A program made the position numbers and the translations under genes. The notes beneath the pieces were generated by a model. That model was given only the letters and a program-made list of their open reading frames with translations, had not been told where the DNA came from and did not search any database. A stretch of 64,000 nucleotides of DNA from Dasania marina DSM 21967 (GTDB lineage: Bacteria > Pseudomonadota > Gammaproteobacteria > Pseudomonadales > Dasaniaceae). The stretch spans positions 341,355 to 405,354 of the forward strand of contig NZ_KB891586.1 of NCBI RefSeq assembly GCF_000373485.1, written 5' to 3'. Positions 53,925 to 62,902 of this stretch are shown one piece after another. Position 1 is the first letter of the stretch. The number at the start of each line of letters is the position of its first letter.

Positions 53925-55343
53925 ATGACTAGCTCCCGCGAACAATTTGGTTCCCGTATAGGGTTTATTCTGGCAGCTGCTGGCTCAGCGGTAGGCATAG
54001 GCAACTTGGTAGGCTTCCCCGTTGCCGCAACCAAAAATGGCGGTGGCGCTTTTTTATTAATTTACGCCTTCTTTGTTGCCTTTGTCTGCCTGCCGGTAAT
54101 GGTGGCTGAACTCAGCCTGGGTAGAAACACCCAAAAAGACCCTATAGGCGCCTATCGCAAACAAGCGGGCAGCGACTCTCTGTGGCAAATAGCCGGCCTA
54201 CTCGCCTTTATTACCCCTTTTATGATTGCCGTTTTTTATATGGTGATTACGGTATGGATATTTGGCTACTTTGTAGAAATACTGAGCGGCAACTTAGATA
54301 CGTTGGCACAAGCTGAAACCTTCGGCCAATTTATTAACAGCAAGGTTATTTTTCTCTATTTAGTGGTGGTGGCGGGTTTATTGAATGTCATTTTATTAAG
54401 CGGTGTTAAAAACGGTATAGAGCGAGCCGCTAAAATCATGATGCCGGCTTTATTTATTATGCTTATAGGCTTGGTGATATTTGTATTAACTCTCGACAAC
54501 GCTTGGGCTGGCGTGCGTTATTATTTAATCCCCGACTTCAGCAAGATAGACGCAAAAGTGGTTAATGGCGCGTTATCACAAGCCTTTTTCTCTTTATCAC
54601 TGGGCATGGGTATTTTAATTACCTACGGCTCCTACGTTAACCAAAAAGAAAGCATCACCACCAGCGCGAAACTCATCGCCCTTACCGATACCGCCGTAGC
54701 CTTTTGTGCAGGTTTATTAGTGCTACCAGCTATTTTTGCCCTACACCCCAATACCGACACCTCACAGCTCAGCAACTCTTCGGTAAGCATGATATTTTCT
54801 TTCTTACCGCAAATCTTCTTAGAGCTGCAAACACTGATAGGCTATGTAGGCGCCAGTGCAGTAGCCGCCACCTTCTTCTTATTAGTCTTTTTTGCCGCTA
54901 TTACCTCTATGGTTTCTATTACCGAAGTGCCTACCTCTAGCTTAATCGACAGCCTACAGTTACCACGTAAAACCGCCTTAATACGCCTCAATGTGGCTAT
55001 GGCCTTGTTTACTATAGCCTGCGCTGTATCTTTTGGCATGGTGGGCTGGCTTAGCAGTTTTATCGAATATGCAGACACTAACAAATCTTTTTTTGATGTA
55101 GTGGTCGATGTTTTTTACGAAACCATTTTGCCGCTTAACGGTTTATTAGTGTGCTTATTTGTACGCTATCGCTGGAAAAAAGGTTTTAATGATGAAGTTG
55201 AAACAGGCGATAGGCATTTTAAAAATTCCTGGACTGAACGCTATATTAACTTCTCGTTAGCAACGTTCATCCCATTAATACTCTTGGTTATTTTTATCAA
55301 CACCGTGGCGCAAAAATTCTTTGGCGCGGCCCTGTTTGGCTAA
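53925..55343 (+). CDS. Sodium-dependent NSS (SNF) transporter, first copy
   Basis: A 472-residue NSS-family symporter with about 12 helices. The N-terminus REQFGSRIGFILAAAGSAVGIGNLVGFPVAATKNGGGAF contains the TM1 sodium- and substrate-site region. The usual GNVWRFP is GNLVGFP, so the gate arginine is lost. An amino acid or related amine is the probable substrate. GAGAGAAGG precedes ATG 53925; longer in-frame upstream sequence is not conserved. A paralogue begins 34 bases downstream. Confidence 0.88.
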   Translation: MTSSREQFGSRIGFILAAAGSAVGIGNLVGFPVAATKNGGGAFLLIYAFFVAFVCLPVMVAELSLGRNTQKDPIGAYRKQAGSDSLWQIAGLLAFITPFMIAVFYMVITVWIFGYFVEILSGNLDTLAQAETFGQFINSKVIFLYLVVVAGLLNVILLSGVKNGIERAAKIMMPALFIMLIGLVIFVLTLDNAWAGVRYYLIPDFSKIDAKVVNGALSQAFFSLSLGMGILITYGSYVNQKESITTSAKLIALTDTAVAFCAGLLVLPAIFALHPNTDTSQLSNSSVSMIFSFLPQIFLELQTLIGYVGASAVAATFFLLVFFAAITSMVSITEVPTSSLIDSLQLPRKTALIRLNVAMALFTIACAVSFGMVGWLSSFIEYADTNKSFFDVVVDVFYETILPLNGLLVCLFVRYRWKKGFNDEVETGDRHFKNSWTERYINFSLATFIPLILLVIFINTVAQKFFGAALFG

Positions 55344-55377
55344 ATAATAACAATGACTCTTTTTACAGGAACACCCT

Positions 55378-56727
55378 ATGAGTACAGCTAGAGGCCAGTT
55401 TTCATCGCGCTTTGGTTTTATTATGGCCGCTGCGGGCTCAGCGGTAGGCTTGGGTAATGTTTGGGGCTTCCCCACCCAAACCGCCAGCAATGGCGGCGCT
55501 GCCTTTGTATTGGTGTATTTTGTGCTGGCTTTTTTATTAGCCTACCCGGCGTTAATGGCCGAGTTAATTATAGGCCGCCACGCCCGCGCCAATGTCGTCA
55601 CCGCGTTAGGCTCTTTAAGTAGCAACCCAATCACCTCCTTTATCGGTAAAGGTGTAGGTTATTACGGGGTCATATTAGCGGGGTTAATTCTCAGCTTTTA
55701 CACTATCGTGGCTGGCTGGATGCTATCCCACCTAGGCCATGGCATTGCCAATGTGGCAGGCATGACTACCGTCAGCCAGTGGTTAATCACCAGCTCTATC
55801 ACGCGCGACTTAATGGGCAGTGTTATTTTTGCCGGTTTAACCATGAGTATTATTGCCAGCGGCATAGAGGGCGGCATAGAAAAATGGTCCAGCCGCCTAA
55901 TGCCTATATTGATGGTTTTATTAGTCTTACTTATCGCCTATGTGTTTACCCAGCCTGGGGCCATGACCGGTTTAAAAGTTTACCTACTGCCCGATCTTAG
56001 TCAGGTGCTCAAGCCCAGCTTACTCATTAGCGCGCTGGGCCAGGCCTTTTTTTCATTGTCACTGGGTGTGGGCACCATGCTGATTTATGGCTCCTATGTG
56101 GATAAAAATGAAAACCTACCCAAACTAGGCGCCATAGTCACCTGCGTAGATCTAGCCATAGCCTTCACTGCGGGCTTGCTTATTATCCCCGCCGTTTATG
56201 TGGCGCAACACAATGGCTCGGTGATATTTAATGAGGCAGGTGAGTTAATTGCTGGGCCAGGCTTAATTTTTCAAGTGCTACCGTCGTTGTTTACTGCCAT
56301 GGGTAACACCGGCTTATGGGTGGCCATAGCCTTTTTTGCCTTGATGAGCATAGCGGCTGTTACCTCATCTATTTCTATGCTGGAGGTGCCGGTATCGACA
56401 GCAGTAGAAAAAACTCGCCTCAGCCGCTTGGCCGCCACCCTAATTATGGGCAGCGCCTGCCTGGCTATTAGCGTGTTGATTATTTTTAACTTTGATCTGC
56501 TATTTGTTTTTGTTATAGACCTAACCACCAAATACAGCGAACCCTTACTGGGCATTATGTTTTGTATTTTTGCGGGCTGGATACTGCAACGTAACGCGCT
56601 ATTGCAAGAATTAAAGCAAGGTAATGCGGCGATAGAGAGCAGCCTATTTTGGAAAATATGGCCTTGGTATGTAAGAGTGGTTTGCCCGCTATTAATTATA
56701 GCGACGTTTGCGCAAAGCCTAAGTTAG
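55378..56727 (+). CDS. Sodium-dependent NSS (SNF) transporter, second copy
   Basis: A 449-residue NSS-family symporter clearly paralogous to the preceding gene (RGQFSSRFGFIMAAAGSAVGLGNVWGFPTQTASNGGAAF). The gate arginine of GNVWRFP is glycine here too. About 12 helices are present, with SALGQAFFSLSLGVG in the TM6 region and AVTSSISMLEVPVS in the TM8 region, near sodium site 2. AGGA precedes the ATG. Whether the two copies act separately or together is unknown. Confidence 0.88.
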   Translation: MSTARGQFSSRFGFIMAAAGSAVGLGNVWGFPTQTASNGGAAFVLVYFVLAFLLAYPALMAELIIGRHARANVVTALGSLSSNPITSFIGKGVGYYGVILAGLILSFYTIVAGWMLSHLGHGIANVAGMTTVSQWLITSSITRDLMGSVIFAGLTMSIIASGIEGGIEKWSSRLMPILMVLLVLLIAYVFTQPGAMTGLKVYLLPDLSQVLKPSLLISALGQAFFSLSLGVGTMLIYGSYVDKNENLPKLGAIVTCVDLAIAFTAGLLIIPAVYVAQHNGSVIFNEAGELIAGPGLIFQVLPSLFTAMGNTGLWVAIAFFALMSIAAVTSSISMLEVPVSTAVEKTRLSRLAATLIMGSACLAISVLIIFNFDLLFVFVIDLTTKYSEPLLGIMFCIFAGWILQRNALLQELKQGNAAIESSLFWKIWPWYVRVVCPLLIIATFAQSLS

Positions 56728-56928
56728 CTGGCTACCCATATAAATCATCTGGGCCGGATGAGGATAGACTATAGCGCTTACACCCATACCGTGGGCCTAG
56801 CCTTGGCCACACTTATTAATGCTGTGGCTGGCCAGCGAGTTTCAGCAATACCCATTATTGCTACAAGCGAAAGCCACCAGCAAAAATTACAAGCATAAGT
56901 ATGGTCGTTAAAAACCTGCCCGTAAGGA

Positions 56929-57288
56929 CTACGCGCAGCGCTGCTCTAAGTAAGCAACAATCTCTTTAGATTCATACAGCCACTGACTGCTGCCATTTTC
57001 TACAATACGTAAACAGGGCACTTTCACCCTACCGCCGCCTTCTAATAGCGCAGTTTTATGCTCAGCTTGTTGGGCATTAAGAGTAGCCACAGGAATATTT
57101 AACCGGCGCATAGCGCGGCGTACTTTGACGCAGAAAGGGCAGGCATAAAATTGATACAGAGTTAAACCCTCGGCCACTTTGTTAACCTGGGCTTGCTGCT
57201 CTACTGGGCGTTTGGCTTTGCGCGGGCTGGTGATAAAACTGATGGCGACGATGATATAACCTAACACTAAACGTATAACTTTTAACAA
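56929..57288 (-). CDS. Membrane-anchored glutaredoxin-like protein
   Basis: A 119-residue protein with an N-terminal hydrophobic anchor (residues 4-19) and a thioredoxin-fold domain with the redox motif YACPFCVKVRRAM. A cis-proline segment (KVPCLRI) and a GST-N-like end (LYESKEIVAYLEQ) follow. It should act as a thiol-disulfide reductant. It is the last gene of a minus-strand run that starts with an FMN-binding protein and a PepSY protein, which suggests a redox role there. Confidence 0.8.
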   Translation of the reverse strand: MLKVIRLVLGYIIVAISFITSPRKAKRPVEQQAQVNKVAEGLTLYQFYACPFCVKVRRAMRRLNIPVATLNAQQAEHKTALLEGGGRVKVPCLRIVENGSSQWLYESKEIVAYLEQRCA

Positions 57289-57329
57289 AACGACTTACCT
57301 CTATAACTACAGACTTTATCGCAAGGCCA

Positions 57330-58103
57330 TTAATCGGCTTGGCGAGCTTTCTTTTTGCTGCGCTGTTGATACCACAACACAAAACCGGATAAGGATAAAA
57401 ACAATAATAAAACAGCGGCAATATCCACCACCCAGACACCGCCATGACCAAACAGGCGACCGCTGTGCAAATCTAATAATACCCGTTCCCACGACAGGCC
57501 TTGGCCTCTATAAGCGCGGATAATAGCCTGCTCTATAGCCACCGGTAATGGCTGTGCCTTATTGGCACTGGGGCGCATATTTTCCACCGGGGTAAAACTA
57601 AACTGCTGGGTGTCTATCACAAAACTGCGCTTGGCGGTGGCCAAACAGAGTTGCTCACCGCATAGGCCAAACGCAACTATAGGTACGGGCAAACCATAAG
57701 CAGCGCTGAGACTATCCACCACCTCGCCTTGCGGGTTTACCAGCAGCACTTGCTGTTGGCAGGCTAACCAGTAATAGCCCTGATAAGCCACGGCAGTCAG
57801 TAATGATTGCTGACATTCAGCTATATGCCGTGCATTTAAATACAACTGTGATTTATCGTCACCACTCAACCAATCGTCATGAACCGCAAACGATTTTAAG
57901 CTAGGCGTCTGTATGCCGTAATAGGCAAGCAGGCGCTGGTTATTAACCGCAGCCTTGCCCAGCGCTAACTCTGAGGTGTGATTAAGCAATAAGCCCGTCA
58001 CCGTCACTAACAACACCACTAACAATGCCGTTAAGCCTGCGCGTCTGTGCCAACGCCACAGCCAGGGCCTGAGAGTTTTATACTGCAACAGTGATAGTTT
58101 CAT
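57330..58103 (-). CDS. PepSY-associated membrane protein
   Basis: A 257-residue protein with an N-terminal span after a conserved basic start (LRPWLWRWHRRAGLTALLVVLLVTVTGLLLNHT), a periplasmic domain of about 190 residues, and a C-terminal span (WVVDIAAVLLLFLSLSGFVLWY). This is the layout of PepSY_TM proteins, several of which act in reduction of ferric siderophores or in flavin-based electron transfer. The TM histidines (WRWHRRAG and an early NHT) could bind haem. It starts 12 bases after the FMN-binding gene ends, so the two are co-transcribed. Confidence 0.75.
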   Translation of the reverse strand: MKLSLLQYKTLRPWLWRWHRRAGLTALLVVLLVTVTGLLLNHTSELALGKAAVNNQRLLAYYGIQTPSLKSFAVHDDWLSGDDKSQLYLNARHIAECQQSLLTAVAYQGYYWLACQQQVLLVNPQGEVVDSLSAAYGLPVPIVAFGLCGEQLCLATAKRSFVIDTQQFSFTPVENMRPSANKAQPLPVAIEQAIIRAYRGQGLSWERVLLDLHSGRLFGHGGVWVVDIAAVLLLFLSLSGFVLWYQQRSKKKARQAD

Positions 58104-58114
58104 GATGGCTGCGC

Positions 58115-58651
58115 TTACTGGCCCTCGCTGACGGGCTGATTAAAAGGCGTCTGTTGATGCAAAAAGAGTGCGAGTGTAGCGATTTTTTTCAATGCGCGCA
58201 CGGACAATGTCGCGCCGGTAATACCATCTATAGACTTATCCAGCCTAGGTTGTGACTGCGCAGCCAAGGCCACCTGGTTAAATTGCTGGGTAAAAAAAGG
58301 ATAACGTACTTCACCGCCACGGCTTTCGCGGTACTCCAAAATACTGAGGTCGATAATTTTACCGGCATCAACCACTACCCCTACGGTAATGGGGTACTCT
58401 TTGCCTATCTCTTCCAACACCCAGCCGGTGCGCTGTTGATCACCCCAGTAGCGCAGCCGCAAGGTGCTAAAGCGCCGCCCCAGTAACCGCTCAACATCAT
58501 CCCGTAAGGCTTTATCCACCCACAGAGTTTGCCAAGCGGTATCATCGGCAAAAAAGCGCGCCTGATAATCAGCCACGCTAATAAACTGCCCTTTTTGCGC
58601 CCAACTAATGCTGCTTAGCAATAGCAGCAACACGGCTATAAATACTTTCAT
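58115..58651 (-). CDS. Periplasmic FMN-binding domain protein
   Basis: A 178-residue exported protein: signal peptide ending SISWAQ, then an FMN_bind domain. The motif DGITGATLS near residues 143-151 resembles the covalent flavinylation site (S/T)GAT of RnfG/NqrC, where the last threonine carries FMN. No apbE gene, which encodes the flavin transferase, is in the window. Together with the downstream PepSY protein it probably forms a periplasmic electron-transfer pair. Confidence 0.83.
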   Translation of the reverse strand: MKVFIAVLLLLLSSISWAQKGQFISVADYQARFFADDTAWQTLWVDKALRDDVERLLGRRFSTLRLRYWGDQQRTGWVLEEIGKEYPITVGVVVDAGKIIDLSILEYRESRGGEVRYPFFTQQFNQVALAAQSQPRLDKSIDGITGATLSVRALKKIATLALFLHQQTPFNQPVSEGQ

Positions 58652-58658
58652 AAAAACT

Positions 58659-58680
58659 CAAAAGGGGCGCAATGCGCCCC
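58659..58680 (-). terminator. Rho-independent terminator of the porin gene
   Basis: On the minus strand, GGGGCGC-ATT-GCGCCCC is followed at once by TTTTGAGTTTTT. This strong stem-loop with a T-tract lies just past the porin stop and just before the FMN-binding gene's start. It should attenuate readthrough from the porin into the redox genes. Confidence 0.85.
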
Positions 58681-58700
58681 AGGGTATTCGTCTACTAAAC

Positions 58701-59888
58701 TTAGAATGACCAACCTAAACCTAGGTTGAAGGCATCACCATCGGTGTCGCCAGTATTGTCATTAACATAGTCGGTGTAATCCGCTTTTAACACCACGGTA
58801 GGCGTTAACCAGTAGTTAACACCGTAGTCCCATATTTCATAATCTATGGTGGCGCTTAAACCGGCTTCGTTGTTGTATTCGCTGTAACGAGCAAATACGC
58901 CTAACTTTTCAGTCACTTTATAAGAGGGCTCTATGTACCAACCTTCTTGTGAGTCCCGGCCAGTGGTTTCAAAAACGTCACCGTCTACATCCCACTCGGC
59001 CCATAAGGCGCGTACAGTGAACGCTTGTACGGTATAGATAGCGTGTAGCTCCGTTAACAGGGCATCAGCTGTTGCCACTGCACCCTGAGAAATATCTTCT
59101 TGATACTGCACGGTTGCACCCAACTCTAAACCTTGTATGCCGGTGTACTTGATGCGACCCGTGTAGGCTAGATCTTCGGCATTGGCTTTAGCTGACTTTT
59201 GGCGGCCGCTGCGAATGTTGGCGTCCTCGTCATTTAAACCGCTGTGTAGCGCAGCACTATAGGATAGGCCGGGGGCGATTTCACCGTTAAACATCACGCC
59301 AGTTTCCCACCACGTAGCGGGGATAACTTTTGCTTCAACCAAGTTACGCTCGGTGCCGTAAAAGGTATCGGGCTCGTGAGTTTCGTTCATAATACCTACA
59401 GGAATTAAGAACTGACCGATTTGTACACTATGGCCTTGGGTGTAATCCCACTCTATATAGGCTTGCTCTAACTCAACTTCACCTGCTTGGCCTTCACCAG
59501 CAATGCTGTGCTCTAGCTCAATTTCAGAGAAGAAGCGTACATCATCAGAAAACTGGTGTGACAAATACATCACAAAGCGATGAGCATCAACCTGATCATC
59601 TTTATCTTCAAAATGGTTAAAGTGATGCTCACCGTAACCACCGATTGTAGTTTTCTCTACCCACTCGGCCATTTTTGATACCTTACCACTAGCTGATTGT
59701 TCAACAGCATCGGCAGTAGCGGCCACTTTGGTTTCAGTTTGTTGTATCTGGCCTTTAAGCACTTTAATTTCTTGTTGTTGCTCTTGGATAACTTTCCACA
59801 TATCCGCAGTGCTGGGTAAGGTGTCAGCAGCTTGGGCGGAAACAGCTGCGGCAGTAATAGCCGCCGCTAAGATAGTTTGCTTAAACAT
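58701..59888 (-). CDS. Outer-membrane porin with N-terminal coiled coil
   Basis: A 395-residue porin. A signal peptide (MFKQTILAAAITAAAVSAQA) precedes a short coiled coil (VIQEQQQEIKVLKGQIQQTE), then a beta-barrel ending in the aromatic sequence LGLGWSF with terminal Phe. Barrel strands such as FYGTERNLVEAKVIPATWWETGV resemble the OprP/OprO or DcaP type. GGGGAG precedes the ATG. A Fur-like site lies 58 bases upstream, and a strong terminator follows. Iron-linked regulation suggests that it admits an iron-related or anionic compound. Confidence 0.85.
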   Translation of the reverse strand: MFKQTILAAAITAAAVSAQAADTLPSTADMWKVIQEQQQEIKVLKGQIQQTETKVAATADAVEQSASGKVSKMAEWVEKTTIGGYGEHHFNHFEDKDDQVDAHRFVMYLSHQFSDDVRFFSEIELEHSIAGEGQAGEVELEQAYIEWDYTQGHSVQIGQFLIPVGIMNETHEPDTFYGTERNLVEAKVIPATWWETGVMFNGEIAPGLSYSAALHSGLNDEDANIRSGRQKSAKANAEDLAYTGRIKYTGIQGLELGATVQYQEDISQGAVATADALLTELHAIYTVQAFTVRALWAEWDVDGDVFETTGRDSQEGWYIEPSYKVTEKLGVFARYSEYNNEAGLSATIDYEIWDYGVNYWLTPTVVLKADYTDYVNDNTGDTDGDAFNLGLGWSF

Positions 59889-59945
59889 GGATGGTGAACT
59901 CCCCTATGAGTTACATTAATAAGATGCGGGAATAGTAATGGTAGT

Positions 59946-59964
59946 GAGAATGATTATCAATAGT
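59946..59964 (-). promoter_or_regulatory. Fur-like box upstream of porin gene
   Basis: GAGAATGATTATCAATAGT matches the 19-base Fur consensus GATAATGATAATCATTATC at 14 of 19 positions by my alignment. It lies in the presumed promoter of the minus-strand porin gene, between it and the feoB stop. Iron-dependent repression is therefore likely. Confidence 0.55.
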
Positions 59965-60015
59965 AAATAGTAAAAATAACGCCTTTCCCCTGAACTTTTT
60001 TGACTCAAGCCACCG

Positions 60016-62061
60016 TTATAAATTAACAACCGGGATTTGATCGCGCATACCGCGCCGCATTTGCGCCATGATGAGTTTATACGCCACATACAGCAGCGCG
60101 CTAGAGCCTATAATCCAGCTACATGCCATCACGGGTGCCGCTATCAGCCAAGCTACATGCCATAAATTAGAAGCCAACCAATAAGACAATAGCAAGCTCC
60201 ACACTACCGAAAAGCTCAACCACAGCTGCCCTGCTTCTTTTTGCATCACCCCTATAGTGGCCACGCAAGGGGCATACAATAAAATAAACACTAGGTAACA
60301 AAACGCCCCCCAGGCCGAAGGAAACAAGCTTTGCATGGCCTGGTAACTATTAGGTTGCTGGTCAGCAATTTCTTCCTGAGAGGAGGCAATTTTCAGCGGA
60401 TCGGTAAAGGCTGTCACTAAGCCCGCGGTGTTTTCCACCAAGGTAGCCAAAGCCGCAAGTACATCAGCGCCATAATTAGGCATAGTAAGCTGCGCCTGCG
60501 CCTGTACTGCTGGCGGCGCATATAAGGTATCCAAGGTGCCCACCACCACTTCTTTAGCGAATAGACCGGTAAATAACCCCACCGTTGCCGGCCAGTTCTC
60601 TTCACCTATACCTATAGGAGTAAACATGGGCGTTAAGGTTTTGCCCAGCGCCGACAGCGCTGAGTTTTCTGTATTTTGATTGCCCCAGCTGCCATCAGAG
60701 CCAAATGAGGACACCACATTAATAATGATAACTACCGCCACTATGCGCTTACCGGCACGCCAGGTGAAAGACGACAGCCTATGCCAAGTTTGCATTAGAA
60801 CATTACGCAGCAGAGGCTTATGGTAAGCAGGCATTTCGCTGATATTGGCCGCCTCCACATTCGAGAATAACGAGCGGCGTAAAATCCAGGCCGACGCTAT
60901 GGCCACTAATATACCCAATAGATACAGGGCAAAAATGGCGTTTTGCGCTTGGCTGGGGAAGAACGCTGTACCCACAAATACATACACCGATAAACGTGCC
61001 CCACAGGACATAAATGGGGCGATAAAAATAGTGGTTAAGCGAGCGCTTACTTGCCCCAGAGCCCTTGAAGCCATTACCGCTGGCACGTTACAGCCAAAGC
61101 CAATTATCAGTGGGATAAAGGCCTGGCCGGGTAGGCCTATTTTGGCCATCATGCGGTCTATCACAAAAGCCGCGCGCGATAAGTAGCCGGAATCTTCCAG
61201 CACCGACATACACAAGTACAGGCAACCGATAGTGGGTATGAAAGTACCCACTAACTGTATACCCCCGCCCACGCCGTCGGCCACAAAGGCCTGCAACCAA
61301 GCCGGCGCCCCCACGCTAGCCAGTAACCAACGGGGTGTTTCTACAAAAATACTGCCCAGCACAATATCGAAGAAATCGATAAATACTGCGCCTAAATTGA
61401 CCGAGATAGTAAACAGCAAATACATCACTACCAAAAAAATAGGCAGCGCCAATAAGGGGTGTAGCATCCAGTGGTCTATGCGTTCAGTGCGGGTCACGCC
61501 ATGATTTTCAACATAACAGGCCGCGGCAGTGGCTTTTATATCGACAGCTTTGGGCAGTGCGGGGTAGGCCACCAGCAAACTGGCTATGGCATCTTTTAGC
61601 TGCTCAAAACCCTCACCGGTAGAGGCGGTTACCCCCACGACTGGCAGCCTCGTTTGTTTGCGCAATTCAGCTAGGTTCACCTTGATGCCTTCGGCGGCAG
61701 CGGTATCTAGCATATTAACGATAAGTAAAATGGGCTTGCCCATGGCTAGCAAGTCGGGCAATAAGGCCAACTGCCTAGGTAGGCGGGTGGCATCCAGCGC
61801 CATTAACACCAACTCTGGGCTTTGCTCACTGAGGTATTGGTGAGCAACGCGGGCATCTATGCCCTGAATATCATCGTGCAGTGAATAAACACCGGGCAGA
61901 TCTACCACGTTAAGCTGCTGGCCAGCCAATTGCAGGCGGCCATCCTTACGCTCAACGGTAACGCCAGGCCAATTGCCGGTGCGCTGACGGGTGCCGGTTA
62001 GGCGGTTGAATATGGTGGTTTTGCCGCAGTTAGGGCTACCTATAATCGCGAGTTCTTTCAC
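60016..62061 (-). CDS. feoB: Ferrous iron transporter FeoB
   Basis: A 681-residue protein for GTP-linked Fe(II) uptake across the inner membrane. The N-terminal G domain has G1 GSPNCGKT (residues 8-15), G3 DLPGVYSL and G4 NMLD. The membrane part has two Gate motifs with the conserved cysteines, for example IIGFGCNVPAVMASR and APCVATIGVM. It is shorter than E. coli FeoB (773 residues), mostly in the linker and C-terminus. No feoC is visible. It follows feoA by five bases. Confidence 0.95.
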   Translation of the reverse strand: MKELAIIGSPNCGKTTIFNRLTGTRQRTGNWPGVTVERKDGRLQLAGQQLNVVDLPGVYSLHDDIQGIDARVAHQYLSEQSPELVLMALDATRLPRQLALLPDLLAMGKPILLIVNMLDTAAAEGIKVNLAELRKQTRLPVVGVTASTGEGFEQLKDAIASLLVAYPALPKAVDIKATAAACYVENHGVTRTERIDHWMLHPLLALPIFLVVMYLLFTISVNLGAVFIDFFDIVLGSIFVETPRWLLASVGAPAWLQAFVADGVGGGIQLVGTFIPTIGCLYLCMSVLEDSGYLSRAAFVIDRMMAKIGLPGQAFIPLIIGFGCNVPAVMASRALGQVSARLTTIFIAPFMSCGARLSVYVFVGTAFFPSQAQNAIFALYLLGILVAIASAWILRRSLFSNVEAANISEMPAYHKPLLRNVLMQTWHRLSSFTWRAGKRIVAVVIIINVVSSFGSDGSWGNQNTENSALSALGKTLTPMFTPIGIGEENWPATVGLFTGLFAKEVVVGTLDTLYAPPAVQAQAQLTMPNYGADVLAALATLVENTAGLVTAFTDPLKIASSQEEIADQQPNSYQAMQSLFPSAWGAFCYLVFILLYAPCVATIGVMQKEAGQLWLSFSVVWSLLLSYWLASNLWHVAWLIAAPVMACSWIIGSSALLYVAYKLIMAQMRRGMRDQIPVVNL

Positions 62062-62066
62062 AGCGA

Positions 62067-62321
62067 TTACGCTACCTCAACATTAATATACTCAGCATCG
62101 TCGCTGCGTATGGCATAGAGCGTGCCCATGCTTTTAATTTGCATAGGGCCTTTGCCGCGGGCACGGCGTAACACAGTCACCGGCGCGCCGGGTATCAAGC
62201 CCAAGGCATCACAAAGACGCACTAAGGCATTGCCACTATGTACATCATGGATAGTCGCTAGTTGACCAATGTTAAGTTGGTTTAATGTCATCATGTGAGC
62301 AGCCCGAATGACCAAGAGCAT
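62067..62321 (-). CDS. feoA: FeoA ferrous-uptake accessory protein
   Basis: An 84-residue SH3-like cytoplasmic protein required for FeoB function. The core LNQLNIGQLATIHDV, then RLCDALGLIPGAPVTVLRR and the ending YAIRSDDAEYINVEV, is typical FeoA. The start is uncertain: the first ATG lies only two bases after GGAG, while ATG codons 10 and 11 (MMTLNQL) match the usual FeoA beginning. A Fur-like box lies just upstream. Confidence 0.9.
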   Translation of the reverse strand: MLLVIRAAHMMTLNQLNIGQLATIHDVHSGNALVRLCDALGLIPGAPVTVLRRARGKGPMQIKSMGTLYAIRSDDAEYINVEVA

Positions 62322-62338
62322 AGCTCCTAAATCTAATT

Positions 62339-62357
62339 AACAATCATTCGCATTATT
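62339..62357 (-). promoter_or_regulatory. Fur-like box upstream of feoAB
   Basis: On the minus strand AATAATGCGAATGATTGTT matches the Fur consensus at about 13 of 19 positions. It is placed 18 bases before the first possible feoA start, as expected for an iron-repressed feo promoter. Confidence 0.6.
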
Positions 62358-62479
62358 ATTAATGCAAACCCTATTGAGAGCAAGCGAGATTACCCCAAAT
62401 GGCTGATCTTTTTTGCACAGATAGCGGCAAGGTTGATAAGCATCAAACAATTGCCGGTAATAAGCCTTGTTAGGCCTAA

Positions 62480-62499
62480 ATATATGGAATAGCATATAT
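62480..62499. promoter_or_regulatory. Candidate ArsR operator
   Basis: An inverted repeat, ATATATG-GAATAG-CATATAT, lies 40 bases before the arsR start. ArsR/SmtB repressors bind AT-rich palindromes of this kind near their own promoters, so it is a reasonable autoregulatory operator. It has not been compared with a defined site. Confidence 0.45.
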
Positions 62500-62539
62500 A
62501 CAGATTTTCACATATCACTACCCTATGCCGGAGCAACGT

Positions 62540-62884
62540 ATGGGCCCCGTAGAGTTTCACAAATGCCTAGCCGAGGAAACTCGCCTGCGCAGCCTAATGC
62601 TTATTGATCAAGAGCAAGAGCTGTGTGTGTGCGAGCTGGTAACCGCGCTGGCCGAGAGCCAGCCCAAGATATCGCGCCACCTCGCACAATTGCGGGCAGC
62701 AGGCATACTCAACGATAGACGCCAGGGCCAGTGGGTGTTTTATCAACTCAGCCCCACGCTGCCCAGCTGGGCACTCACCGTACTCAGACAAACACGACTA
62801 GCCAACCCCCGTTTTATTGCCCCCCACAGCCAACGGCTGCAGGCCATGGGCAGCAGGCCAGAGCGCAAGCTGAGCTGCTGCTGA
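62540..62884 (+). CDS. arsR: ArsR-family arsenite-responsive repressor
   Basis: A 114-residue winged-helix repressor. The metal-binding motif ELCVCEL (C29 and C31) matches the E. coli-type arsenite site, and the recognition helix is SQPKISRHLAQLRAAG. A C-terminal CC pair (113-114) could add ligands. I choose ATG 62540 because CGGAG lies six bases before it; an earlier ATG at 62525 lacks a site. The next gene encodes an arsenic-type GAPDH 18 bases downstream, which supports an arsenic-resistance operon. Confidence 0.9.
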   Translation: MGPVEFHKCLAEETRLRSLMLIDQEQELCVCELVTALAESQPKISRHLAQLRAAGILNDRRQGQWVFYQLSPTLPSWALTVLRQTRLANPRFIAPHSQRLQAMGSRPERKLSCC

Positions 62885-62902
62885 TTTTTAAGGAGTAACA
62901 GC

